A DNA stretch of 64,000 bases from Guadua angustifolia. Lineage: Eukaryota; Streptophyta; Magnoliopsida; Poales; Poaceae. The notes under the pieces are model-generated. The model searched no databases, was not told where the DNA came from, and saw nothing but the letters and a program-made list of their open reading frames with translations. The position numbers and the translations under genes were made by a program. The DNA is taken from positions 51,458,626-51,522,625 of the forward strand of contig CM070505.1 of NCBI GenBank assembly GCA_036346375.1, written 5' to 3'. Of the stretch, positions 45,669 to 56,341 are shown one piece after another (the stretch's first letter is position 1; every line of letters begins with the position of its first letter).

Positions 45669-47883
45669 TGGAAATTGATGGTTTGTGTGCTGAAAACCCT
45701 GATAACTCGTAAAAATAAAAATCGTCATTGTTTGGCATAGAATGTGTTGATCTTCCAAAACGAATTGGTTGTTGGCTTCTTTGCATTTGGGAGAGCTACA
45801 AGATGATACAAACGAATAATGAAAGACTGGGCAATATTTAGACTTTAAGTTACAGAGGTGCAATTTGATTTAATCCAATATAATGGTCTGTCGGATTATC
45901 ACTGATGAGAAACCATTTTATTTGCAATCTTTAGATGTGCGGAAGGGCTTGATTATGGAAGGAGCACGTACATGTGAAGCTTGGAAATATTTTTCTAAAA
46001 GTTTCAGAAGTTGGTCAGTTCTAAATAAGTAAATAGCCCTCCCAAGTCCCAACTACATCCGTCTTTTGGACGTTGCAGTGGCCTTGCTCCAAGTTGGTAG
46101 TTAAATATTCTTGCAAACCCCATTTTTCTAAGGGGAAATTTGAAAAAACCCTTTTTATATAATATTATTGGCCATCCTAGACCCTTGCAGCAGCTAGAAT
46201 GCTGACGCCATTTGGACCTATGGATAACCCAGCTGTAACCGAAGGTATTACTCCTTGTCAAGTACTATCTGATATTGTCTGGCTTTGGCCTGGTGGGTCA
46301 AGCGAATACTAAAAGCTTCATGAACCTAGCTGTTTATTTAAGAAATTCTGTTGACTTAACCCTTCTTGTTCAAAATTGTAATTGATGTTTGGTTCTACAT
46401 GGCACAGGTTGTGTACATTTTAATTCTTTGGAAAAGTAAATCTGAAATATTCTAGGTCTAAGTTGTTAATTTGCCATGTGTGTTTCCCTTCACAGTTTGC
46501 CATATTTCGAGCTATCCACTTTATTTTAGTGCCTGATTCAAGAATACTCTTTTCGCAGTTTGATGATCAATTATTTCTTTGATTGTCTAAAGAACCGATG
46601 ACAAGCATTGTATGAAGCCATAAAAAGATATGTTTTAAGATACAATCTAGTATCACATCTTTATTTTGTTGATTCACAAGAGAGACATTGTTATTTATTT
46701 GGAGTTTGGAGTTCCATTGCAACGCATGGGCACCTTACTATATATATATTGTTACAGTTTCCACCATTCCATGTGATGATTTCCCACGTAACCTCAATCT
46801 GCCTTGTTGTGAACACAATTCCGTATCCATCCGATTCTTATATCTGTTAGATGTCTGTAGTGAGATGTAATGCCTACTGATTGAAGAAAATATTAATAGC
46901 TCTTTGGTTTTTAAGAGGAAACATACACTTTTTAAAAAGCAATAAGCACATTTTACACCCTGAACTTAAAAAAAGTCCATCTAACACCCTCAATTATGAA
47001 ACCAAATATTTAACCATTCAAACTTACAAAACTGGGTTAATTTGCACCCTAAGTTTGTTTTGAAGGGTGGTTTTGATAATGTGGATCCTACTTAAGCTGG
47101 TTTTTGCCATATTAACAGCTCAAGTTTTTGATAATGAGGTTCCAATTCAAGAGTATTGAAATACATGTTATCCACCTCTTTCTCACTCCTTTTTTTCCTC
47201 TTTATACATTCTCTTTCTTTTCCTCATCTTGTAAATTTAGGATGTTAAATATCCGATTTTATAGTTAAGTGTATTAAATAGAATTTTTAAAAAGTTAAGA
47301 TGTAAAATGGGCTTATTGCTTTCAAAAAACAAGAGAGGAAACATAAACTTAATCAGAGTTTCACTAATCGGACAAAACAAACCGAAGAGCTTACAACCGA
47401 AGAGTTTGACCTTGGTTTTATATGTGACTATTGCTGATTTCTTGAGGGCCTCCTGACTTTTTGTCCTTGGTTTTTTAAAAAGGAAAAGCACAAATAGTTG
47501 CAGCAGGAGGGTTCCTCTCATAGGTAAGCCTTTTTGTTCAACAAAGTATGGCAATATTTGTGATTACTGTCTACAACTTTTATTTCGAGATCTATGTTGC
47601 ACTTAGTGTGGGTTAAGGTTCTACATGGTCTGCATTGTTAGAATACTTTAGGTTTCTCTTTGTTTTGCTTTGTTTATTCCATATTATTGTGTTGTTTGTT
47701 AGAAGCAAACCGACTTTGCCTAGATTCATGATCTTTTTGAACTTGTCGATTGTTGGGATGAACGTGAGCTTGATATGGAACTCTCTGGGTTTTTATTAGG
47801 TTAGTGAAGGCTTCAGTAGCTAAAGTTTGTGGCTTTGAAAGTTTGAATTGTTAACAATTGAATAATCCTTTTCTTTTTTTCAG
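45669..47883. other. AT-rich low-copy or intron-like DNA
   Basis: No exon recognised. It contains a Helitron-end-like word near 46713-46740 (ccattgcaacgcatgggcac, then cttacta) that lacks the final CTRR. It ends in a pyrimidine tract and acceptor (tttttttcag) before the transporter exon. Confidence 0.45.
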
Positions 47884-48080
47884 ATAGCAAAGATGTGTTT
47901 GATACCTACATCTTGTCTGCTAATGCTGGAGGGTGTCTTTGATCATGTATATTATTCATGGGACACAAAGCTGAGCATAATGGTTGTGCTTATAGGCGTT
48001 GCAGTCTGCATGGTTACTGATGTGAATGCAAAAGGTTTGGTCACAACTGTAGTAGGCGTTTGGAGCACAGTTTTGCAAAG
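47884..48080 (+). pseudogene. Exon fragment of a UDP-sugar transporter (URGT/TPT type)
   Basis: A single exon with a good acceptor (tttttttcag) and donor (caaag/gttatt). It encodes I-A-K-M-C-L-I-P-T-S-C, then D-T-K-L-S-I-M-V-V-L-I-G-V-A-V-C, V-T-D-V-N-A-K-G and V-W-S-T-V-L-Q. This pattern fits one conserved exon of the plant Golgi UDP-rhamnose/UDP-galactose antiporter family (drug/metabolite transporter fold, several hydrophobic helices). The usual V-T-D-V-S-V-N-A-K-G has lost two residues. Q-Q-Y-Y does not follow in frame. I found no neighbouring exons, so this is a fragment, possibly captured by a Helitron. Confidence 0.65.
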
Positions 48081-49550
48081 GTTATTCCTTTTCTATCTGC
48101 TAGCCAATAAGATTGCCTGCTAACATATTATTACATGGTAGCACAATAATGAGTGGTTCTCTGTAATTCTGCAAAGTTACGAGTACTTGGCACTCAACTG
48201 AAACATTCTTTGATTTTGTCACTGCGTGGATCGAAAAAATCATACCAGTGTTTTACTTTCTTATATATTAGATGACTTCACACAATGATGGGATGAAAAG
48301 ATTGGAGTTTTGTTAACAGGAAGGTCAAGCGGCATCGGCCTTTCACTGAGAGGAATAACGGTAGTTAATCTGCAAAACTGAAGCAAGTTTCAGTTAAAGA
48401 GGATCATCTTGTGAAGGAACAAGCACCGCAAAAGATTCTGTTCACCAGCAGCAAGGTTAGGATGGTGCATCACTTCTTCTAACTTCATATGCTCTCCCTT
48501 GCATTTGGTTTATACTCATTTGTTTTTCCAGTAGTACAAGCATTGGTTTCATTACCGCAAGTGGAGATCCTAGCTGTAGATCATCAGGCTCTAAAGTATG
48601 TGGTTGCTTAAAGGCTATGGGACGCAACAAGAGCTTACAAGGTGCTAATTGGAACTATACAAGTTTAACGGCACTTCTGATGGACTCGAGAATGTGCACC
48701 GAATAAAACACAATAACTTCTTTTGGCTATTGCTAATTAGCATATTAAAATAAGAAATCTCCTCATGAGAAATAACTGTAATCTATGCAAAACTATACCT
48801 GCCCTTTTATGCTCTTTAGTTGTGAAGAAACTTTGTTACATCTATTTTTTTGCTACTGTTTCAGTAAAGATTGCTGATACATGCTTAATATGCCCTGGCA
48901 AAGGGATTCTGACACATTTGCATCCAAATATGGTTCTCCATCGCAATGCATTAAAATTCAACTTTTGGCTACCACCGAGACATCGCCTGTTGCACACAAC
49001 GCCCCTACGACTGATGCAACCGATTATCAATCTGATTGTCGCCGATAATACTAACATTTTTCTTGGTTCTGTATATCGCACATTGTTTGGATTGTATTTA
49101 CTCTTAGTTTTGATGCCTTAATACATTTTTGTTATTGCACCCATACGACTTAGCTGGCTTCTACTTGGATTATTGACTAGGGTCAGGGTAGTGTTGTATG
49201 CTGTAGCATGACTGACTGAGCATACTACTTAAAAGAGGTGACATAACTTTTAATATTGTGATGTTTGTTTTAACTGAAATGGGCTGTCTATAATTTTTTA
49301 GACGGTGGATTACATGGGACGACATAATTGCAATGTGTAATCATTTTTTGGTTATACATTTTTTTGCTTCATCTTTTGACAACAAAGTGCGTAGTACGCC
49401 TCTTATGTTTTTATTCAAACAGCTGTGAAAATCGTTAAACAATCTTAATGTGATATTTGCTTGAGAATACGCGTATTTATCACTTGATTAGTTGATTTGT
49501 TTGATATGTGTACAAAAAACAGTGCTATTCATTGTAAGGTTTAGGATTTC
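48081..49550. other. AT-rich DNA after the transporter exon
   Basis: Intron-like. Short ORFs are not convincing, and no further transporter exon is recognised. Confidence 0.4.
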
Positions 49551-49576
49551 GTTGCAACGCACGGGCATCTTACTAG
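49551..49576 (+). mobile_element. Helitron-like 3' terminus
   Basis: gttgcaacgcacgggcatct followed by tactag and T matches the grass Helitron 3' end form (GTTGCAACGCACGGGCA...CTAG, inserted before T). The matching 5' TC terminus was not found in the window. Its orientation puts the transporter exon inside a possible Helitron. Confidence 0.5.
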
Positions 49577-50726
49577 TTAGAGTATTAAATGATTCACATG
49601 CTCTGGTAAAGATAGCATAATCTAAATATTTCCCTATTTCATTAGGACTGGTAAACCTTTGGTATTGATGTTGTGGTTTGAGGTTAGATCCTGTACATGG
49701 ATATGGTACCATGAATGTTTGTTTTCTGTGTGATTTATAGTGTGGGAAGTTGGTTACCTTCTTCAGACCTCAGCAGTTCAGCCTACACATAATCAGATCA
49801 ACTTGCATCAAATAAAGGAGCGCATAGTAAAAGCTGTTAAAGAATATGCCTTGAATTAGTCAATAACTCAACATGAAATGCACCTTTTGTTTACATAGAT
49901 TATCTCATTAATTATTTTTTATTTTACATTTCCATTTTCAAGTTAGTTTTAGTCTTTGTGTATTAATAAAGTTGATCATATCCATAATGGCTAAATTCTT
50001 GAATTTTGGGGAAGATGTTCCTGACGTTCATGCTGGTTTATATACACAATTTTAACTGTAAAACTTTATCATAGATAAATTCTTTTATTATACCAGTAAC
50101 AATCCTCAAAGAGTCATGTCCAAGGAAGGAACACATGAAGCATATATGGGGACTATGATATAGTTGCTGGTCCTTTATCTTCATGTGATATATCTGTACA
50201 ACCGTGCCTGTAGCATAGTCACAAGGTTCCCGGTACGATGGGGTCGAGGAACGGGTACGCGGGACGCAGATCGATACCTTCCAAGTTCCCAGTACAAGAG
50301 GGGTATACCTCTTAGGGACGATGGTTCAAGACTTGGTAGGTGAACCATCCATTTTCGGGACGATACCTTGGATTGATCCGACCGGGACCACCATGATTAT
50401 TGTCCTCTTTAGAAAGTTCATTATTGTCACGCTATGATACGCACGTCACACCACCATGTATACGTGGTGGATATTGAACCATATAATACGTGAATGTTGT
50501 GGCCTAGTCGTTGTTGCACACTACTGCTTTACTACTCATATAAATTTTGCATAGCCCACTTTACAAATCAGAACTCAAATCGCCCGCTTAACATCCAGTC
50601 AGTGGTGGAATCCGACTCGGCCCACTAGCACGGAGGATGAGCAAAGCCCACGCAGCGAGGAAACCCTAGGCGAAACAAAACGTGGACGGCACAGATGAAC
50701 CCGAGGCGAAACAAAACGTGCGCAGC
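49577..50726. other. Intergenic DNA and displaced promoter region
   Basis: 50220-50400 is a GG/CC-rich repeat-like block. 50540-50726 has a TATA-like word and two aaccctag/aaacaaaacgtg-containing segments. It adjoined 61105 before gypsy-2 inserted. Confidence 0.45.
50537..50548 (+). promoter_or_regulatory. Candidate TATA box of the displaced host promoter
   Basis: catataaatttt lies about 190 bp before the gypsy-2 insertion site. Removing gypsy-2 puts it about 275 bp before the ATG at 61187. Confidence 0.35.
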
Positions 50727-51893
50727 TGTCGGCGTATTCCACCTGACAGGCCCGAGCCTACAGACCGGGTTTAGTTCGATAGGGGGGTGGCTTTGGTAAT
50801 TGGCAAACCCTAGCAGAGGGAAACCCCAGTACCTCTCACACTAACGAATTCTAGTGCCCCTTCCATCTAATGGATACAACGATTTTACCCAGGTTCAGGC
50901 CCCCTCCAAGAAGGGTAACAGCCTTACGTCCTGCTTGATTTTGGATTGAGTATCTTGGGCTTGGTTACAGAGCTTGCCGATGACCAGCTCTTCTGTTGAG
51001 CCTTTTTTCCTTTTCTCTCCTTTCAATCCCCTCCCTCGTATGCCCTCCAGTGCCCTTATATGCACGGGCTTACATGGGTTAGCCAGAGGAGGGATCGTCA
51101 TCATGCCTATCTTACATGCATTTACTTCGTCTTTATGCGCTGTCCCGTTCCTTCAGCCCTAATCAATGCCAGCGCATGCCTTCGCCCGGTTCTTCCGGAA
51201 TGTGACCCTCTCGCCATTGGTAGGTGTGGCGTCGGAGGAACGGGCTTATGTAAAATTCCTTGGAATTGGCGTGCAAGTCAGCATAGCTGTCTCGACTCGA
51301 CGATGCGTCGGGGAAGGAGACTTCGGGACGAAGCCACTACATCCCACCTTTTTGCATGGCAGCGGAATGAACAAGGCGTGCTCGCCCACCCGCCACGTGG
51401 ACTGGGCGCCGGGCGGCGTGCGTGGCCGCCCACTGCTTCGCCAGCGCCCCGTGGACCGGCACCGGTGGGCGAAGCGTGCTTTCGCCCGCCAAAGCCGCCC
51501 ACGTGGGCGGCGGCGGCAGCGGCGGCGTGGCCGCCCACCTACCGCGCGCGCCCACGTGGACCGGCACCGGTGGGCGAGGCGTGCTTTCGCCCGACCGCGC
51601 CAAAGCCGCCACGTGGGTGGCGCCGGGCGGCAAAAGCGTAACCGCCCACCTGCTCACCGCGCGCCATGTGGACCGGCACGGTGGGCGAAGCGTGCTTTCG
51701 CCGATTGCCGCCAGACGCCACGTGGGTGCCGCGAGGCGGCGGCGTAGCCACCCACCGCTGCTTGCGCCCAGCGCCACGTGGACTGACGTCCTGTAGATGG
51801 GGTGTAAACACCCACCCGCCTGCTAGACTGCCACGTGGGCCACGCATGCTTTTGTGCGGCGAAGAGGGTACCCTGGCGTAAAGTACGCCGACA
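50727..51893 (-). repeat. gypsy-2 3' LTR (1167 bp)
   Basis: Matches 60143-61099. The 210-bp length difference is explained mainly by the G-box-containing subrepeats at 51390-51840. A minus-strand TATA-like word (catataag) lies at 51055-51062. Confidence 0.9.
51394..51837. promoter_or_regulatory. G-box (CACGTG) array in the gypsy-2 left LTR
   Basis: Seven perfect CACGTG palindromes begin at 51394, 51500, 51553, 51610, 51719, 51775 and 51832. Degenerate copies lie near 51448 (cccgtg) and 51665 (catgtg). They sit in subrepeats with ggaccggcaccggtgggcga and gcgtgctttcgcc. In the element's own orientation they lie upstream of the LTR TATA word, that is in U3. CACGTG is the core target of plant bZIP and bHLH factors. 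Confidence 0.85.
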
Positions 51894-52199
51894 GTAGCCC
51901 CCGGGCCCACCCAAGAACGCACATTAGAGCTTCTCGAGATCTTACATTAAATGCCGGTGCATTCTTGGATGGGGGCCATCACTCATGAGGATGCGACCGC
52001 CTCGATTCTTGCGCTTCATTGCATCCGCCGATTTTTGGGGACCCGAAATAGTGCACGATTTTGTACCTTTGTGAACCGTCGGTGCGAGTGGGGAATACAA
52101 ATAGGTTTATCCGCACCAAGCAGTTCACGCTTTTAGCATCCTTTGCAAACTTCATCTTCTTGCTCTAAGTTTTCCTCGCCTTTTGCCCTTCTTGCTTCC

Positions 52200-52330
52200 A
52201 TGGCTTCCTCCGGCTCATCTCCCTTTCCCGCTTCCACAGTGGACTCCTACAAAGTGGGGAGACTCCACACCATTGTGCCAGAAGACCCTCTCTTCTTCCG
52301 GGCCGGGACCCCTACGCCACAGTGCCCCGC
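52200..52330 (+). CDS. gypsy-2 antisense ORF, 5' part
   Basis: The ATG at 52200 begins M-A-S-S-G-S-S-P-F-P-A. The codons to 52330 are N-terminal residues of a PF04195-like protein, including K-V-G-R-L-H-T-I-V-P-E-D. At 52331 a foreign LTR begins. Excising that element and one target duplication rejoins this part to 56342 in the same frame: 131 nt here leave two bases, completed by one base at 56342, giving the frame used from 56343. A frame starting earlier (52143) is also open, but 52200 is the better start by family pattern. A leader with ctcc-rich sequence precedes it. Confidence 0.55.
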
Positions 52331-53231
52331 TGATGAGGACATCACTAGCATGGATACGACCAGTGTGACCGCAGCCCCTCCTTCCTCTTCGGCCGCTCCA
52401 ACGACTACTGACGCTGCTCCATCTTCGTCACATACGATCGACGCTGCGGCATCTTTATCGCTGAAAGGCCTTAATCCAAAAGCTCAGCTATTCAAGCCCA
52501 CATCAACAGACAAGAGCCTCAAGCACACACCCCGAGGACAGCCCACGCGTCAAGGAAGGCCCATATGGAAGCCCAAGATGCCAAAAAGTCCGGTTCGGCC
52601 ATCCAGCAGCAGGCCAACTTCAAACGGGCATAACTCGGGCTCCCGGACTCCGTTTTCAGCGTGCGACCACCCGTTTGAAAGCTTAGGAGATAAGATTTCC
52701 AATGGATCCATCCCCACTTCCAAATTCACTCCAGAACGACGGGAAAATGCGGAACAATGTCACGGGCCAGAAATTCAGGGTGCTGCGTCACCTCACTTTT
52801 GGGCCTATGGCCCATGTATCTTAGGGTTTTGGTGGCCACCACCCTTTTGGCTGCCCTACACCTCCTGGCCGCCGCTATATATGTGGTCGCCACCGTTTCT
52901 TTACGCTTAGGTTTTGTTGTGTTTTGGTAGACCCTTGTCGTCCCTCCTCGTGTTCGCGTGTGTCGACTAGACCACCCGTGACGAAAAGAACCTCACCTTT
53001 GTATCTTTGAGATTATTGGATTGGAATTGCTCTCACCTTGTTCTTGCTTGTTCTCGGTTGCAGCAGGTACAAGGATCGATCGGGTCTTGATTCGGTTGAT
53101 CGCCTCGTGTGGTGACGTTGCGATTGCTTGGTTGCTGATCTCATGGTTAGTAGCCGTTCCATCTACTTCGTGCACCATCAAACCGACGTATCGTTCTCAT
53201 CAGAAGATCGGGCCGACCCCCGTGCGCATCA
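52331..53231 (+). repeat. 5' LTR of the nested element (901 bp)
   Basis: TGATGAGGAC...GCGCATCA. It contains a long open frame to 52910 and a TATA-like word (gctatatatg) at 52874-52883. Confidence 0.92.
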
Positions 53232-53233
53232 AG

Positions 53234-53245
53234 TGGTATCAGAGC
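53234..53245 (+). other. Primer-binding site of the nested element
   Basis: TGGTATCAGAGC two bases after the 5' LTR, complementary to the initiator tRNA-Met 3' end as in many plant elements. Confidence 0.9.
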
Positions 53246-54540
53246 GACGGTTGCCTGGTGAGAACACCCTTATCTTTGTTTAGTTCATCTTGTTCGTCCT
53301 AGAGTCCAGAAAAACAGCCCCAAAAAAAATATGTTCGTCGTGTGTTTGATCTAATCCGAGCCCCTTTTGGCCTTTACTATTACTGCCTAGTTTAATTCTT
53401 ATTGAATTTGCGTTGCATCGTCGTGTCGTTGCTGGTCTTAGTGTTTTGATCTTTAGAGTTTCGAGTTCTTGTCACGTTCTTGTCACCGAGTTGAACTCCA
53501 TCGCGTCGTCACGTCCAATTCGGATCCTCCTCTGTCCAGTTCGGTATTTTGGTCATAACTCCCTCATACGAACTCGGATTTTGCTGTTCTTATACTTTCC
53601 TGAAAGCTTGAGAAATTCTCTACAACTTTGTCCATTGTGAAATTTTCCAGAAACGCCGTCTTCTTGCCCAAAATCGCGTTGGATTAGAATCTGTTTTCGT
53701 CCTGGATTTTCTGAGCAGTCTGTATTTCGGGGTCAATATCTCTGGCTTCCCTTATCCAAAATAGACGTTCCATATATACAAATCAATCAGCTCGAAAAGA
53801 TCTACAACTTTCTAGTTATACTTTTTTCCATTGGAAGCCAGTAAAAGCCCGAAAACAGTGTTTGAAATTTCTGCATAGCAGATCTGTTTGCAGCAGAAAA
53901 AAAGTTTGAGTTGTAATTCATCATATGTGCCACTTGTTGATATAGAAGCAAGAAAAATTAAAAAAAAGGCAAGTGCATATAAAAGAGCCGCACTAAAAGG
54001 TGGAAAAAGAAGCCCTAGCTATTTGCTTGTGTGCTGTGGTCATTCTGGTTGCTGTTTCTGTGACTTCATTGGTGTCCAGGCTCGCGTCTCTAGTACGGTC
54101 TAGCCTAGGACCAGCAAAGTACCGCCGTTGAACGTTCTTTCAACTTGTTTTGGCTAGTGTGGTTCTAGTATATCCTTTGCGACATATTATACCTATCCAA
54201 GCTCCACCTACTATTAACCACAGGAGAAGCACCTTGCAATCGCTTTGTCACCCCGAGTCACGATTACCATCATCCACCGATTGAAACTTGAAAAGCTGCA
54301 GGGTAAGAATGGGTAAGAACTTGGTGTAAGCTTGAGTGTGTGAGATCCTCCACTGTCCACATATTAGTAGTTCATAGGAATTAATTCTCTTGTGAGTTCT
54401 CTGTTTGTTGCCCCTAACAATAGCAGGTTCACATAGCAAGACAACTTACGAGGATGATATTGAGGATTGTCCATGCTTGATGAAAGAGAAAGAAATCTTG
54501 GCGAAAACTTAAGCTACTTGAGTCCTGCAGAAATCAAAGG
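53246..54540 (+). other. Leader of the nested element
   Basis: No convincing ORF. It contains repeated T-rich segments of the type seen in plant gypsy leaders (ggtcataactccctcatacg at 53550). Confidence 0.5.
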
Positions 54541-56010
54541 GTGAGACGGTCGAGCATGGGATTATCCTTGACCAAGAATGAGAACACACCACTGAAGAAA
54601 GATTTGAAGCCTACCTCACCCAAGAAGAAGGATAGTAAGTGTATTTCAATATGTAACGATAAGAATGTGCTTGCTATTCCTGCGACTAATCTCAGAGGCA
54701 AGAATGATCAAGATGGTGTGCACTGAGTGCTGCAATGACGAACAACTACATGAGCCTCATGTCTCATCGCCTACTTAGTGCACCAAAGGAGCATGCCAAT
54801 GAAACTCAACGCAACAACTTATTCCAAACTAAGTTTGTTGTGCAAGAACGTCTTGATACACGTCATCATTGATGGAGGAAGCTGTAGCAACCTCGCAAGT
54901 CTACACATGGTCGAGAAGCTTGGCTTGACCACGACTCCACTTGACAACCTTACTCAATGGAATGGTTCAACTCAAGTGGTAAGGTTCAGAGTAACACAAA
55001 GCGTATGAGTTCTTGTCTCTATTGGTTCATACCATGATCATGTTTATTGTGATGTCATACCTATGGAATCATGTTCACTTTTATTAGGTAGACCTTGGTT
55101 ATATGATGTTGATGCTATTCACTATGGTAGAACCAATCAATATACTTTCAAGTTTAATAAAAAGAAAATGATTTTGAATCCAATGACTCCTGCTGAGCTA
55201 GCCAAAATTAATGCAAAACGAACTAATGGTAAAGAACATGAGGATGACAAACATGTTAGTGATGTACAACAATCTGAACAAATGTTAAAGAAAGTAGTTC
55301 TTTTAGATAAGACTGTTTCGTCACATGATATTGCTTTGCAGACATCTGTTTCTTTGCCTCCTGTTGCCACTAACCTTTCGCAGGATCATGAGAAGGAGTC
55401 GAGGACGACTCCAATTCAAGAAGGGGAGGATGATGAGGACATCACTAGCATGGATACGACCAGTGTGACCGCAGCCCCTCCTTCCTCTTCGGCCGCTCCA
55501 ACGACTACTGACGCTGCTCCATCTTCGTCACATACGATCGACGCTGCGGCATCTTTATCGCCGAAAGGCCTTAATCCAAAAGCTCAGCTATTCAAGCCCA
55601 CATCAACAGACAAGGGCCTCAAGCACACACCCCGAGGACAGCCCACGCGTCAAGGAAGGCCCATATGGAAGCCCAAGATGCCAAAAAGTCCGGTTCGGCC
55701 ATCCAGCAGCAGGCCAACTTCAAACGGGCATAACTTGGGCTCCCGGACTCCGTTTTCAGCGTGCGACCACCCGTTTGAAAGCTTAGGAGATAAGATTTCC
55801 AATGGATCTAGCCCCACTTCCAAATTCACTCCAGAACGACAGGAAAATGTGGAACAATGTCACAGGCCAGAAATTCAGGGTGTTGCGTCACCTCACTTTT
55901 GGGCCTATGGCCCATGTATCTTAGGGTTTTGGTGGCCACAACCCTTTTGGCTGCCCTACACCTCCTGGCCGCCGCTATATATGTGGCCGCCACCATTTCT
56001 TTACGCTTAG
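54541..56010 (+). pseudogene. Protease-region ORF of the nested element, into the 3' LTR
   Basis: 54778-55008 encodes H-V-I-I-D-G-G-S-C-S-N-L-A-S, the aspartic-protease core in its D-G-G variant, which I recall from some plant gypsy elements. After a stop at 55006-55008 the frame resumes: 55063-55190 has L-L-L-G-R-P-W-L-Y-D-V-D-A-I and Y-T-F-K-F-N-K-K-K, the protease C-terminal landmark. The frame then runs without a stop through the polypurine tract and ends at 56010, inside the 3' LTR, adding a Ser/Thr/Pro-rich tail ending in a Trp/Pro-rich segment. RT and integrase are absent. The stop and the missing domains make it non-functional as a polyprotein. Confidence 0.7.
55421..55430 (+). other. 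Polypurine tract of the nested element
   Basis: aaggggagga lies immediately before the 3' LTR, the expected plus-strand primer. Confidence 0.8.
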
Positions 56011-56336
56011 GTTTTGTTGTGTTTTGGTAGACCCCTTGTGCGTCCCTCCTCGTGTTCGCGTGTGTCGACTAGACCACCCGTGACGAGAAACAGAACCTCA
56101 CCTTTGTATCTTTGAGATTATTGGATTGGAATTGCTCTCACCTTGTTCTTGCTTGTTCTCGGTTGCAGCAGGTACAAGGATCGATCGGGTCTTGATTCGG
56201 TTGATCGCCTCGTGTGGTGACGTTGCGATTGCTTGGTTGCTGATCTCATGGTTAGTAGCCGTTCCATCTACTTCGTGCACCATCAAACCGACGTATCGTT
56301 CTCATCAGAAGATCGGGCCGACCCCCGTGCGCATCA
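55431..56336 (+). repeat. 3' LTR of the nested element (906 bp)
   Basis: Direct repeat of 52331-53231 with roughly 15-18 differences by eye. Confidence 0.92.
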
Positions 56337-56341
56337 CCCGC

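Larger units (their letters stand above)
52331..56336 (+). mobile_element. Young non-autonomous LTR element in gypsy-2
   Basis: LTRs 52331-53231 and 55431-56336 (TGATGAGGAC...GCGCATCA) are about 98% identical by eye. They are flanked by a perfect CCCGC duplication (52326-52330, 56337-56341). The primer site TGGTATCAGAGC is at 53234-53245 and the polypurine tract aaggggagga at 55421-55430. The 2.2-kb interior has only a damaged protease region, so it needs proteins from another element. The near-identical LTRs make it the youngest insertion in the window. Confidence 0.92.

Noticed and set aside
46713..46740. Second complete Helitron 3' end
   Set aside because: It has the GCAACGCATGGGCACCTTA part, but the end reads CTAT, not CTRR, and no hairpin is clear.
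50220..50400. Possible RNA gene or structured element in a GG/CC-rich block
   Set aside because: No tRNA, rRNA or snRNA boxes could be found. It looks like repeat-derived DNA.
53021..53302. 93-codon hydrophobic ORF repeated at 56126-56347
   Set aside because: It lies in the LTR/primer-site region of the nested element and overlaps its primer-binding site. A by-product of the LTR sequence.
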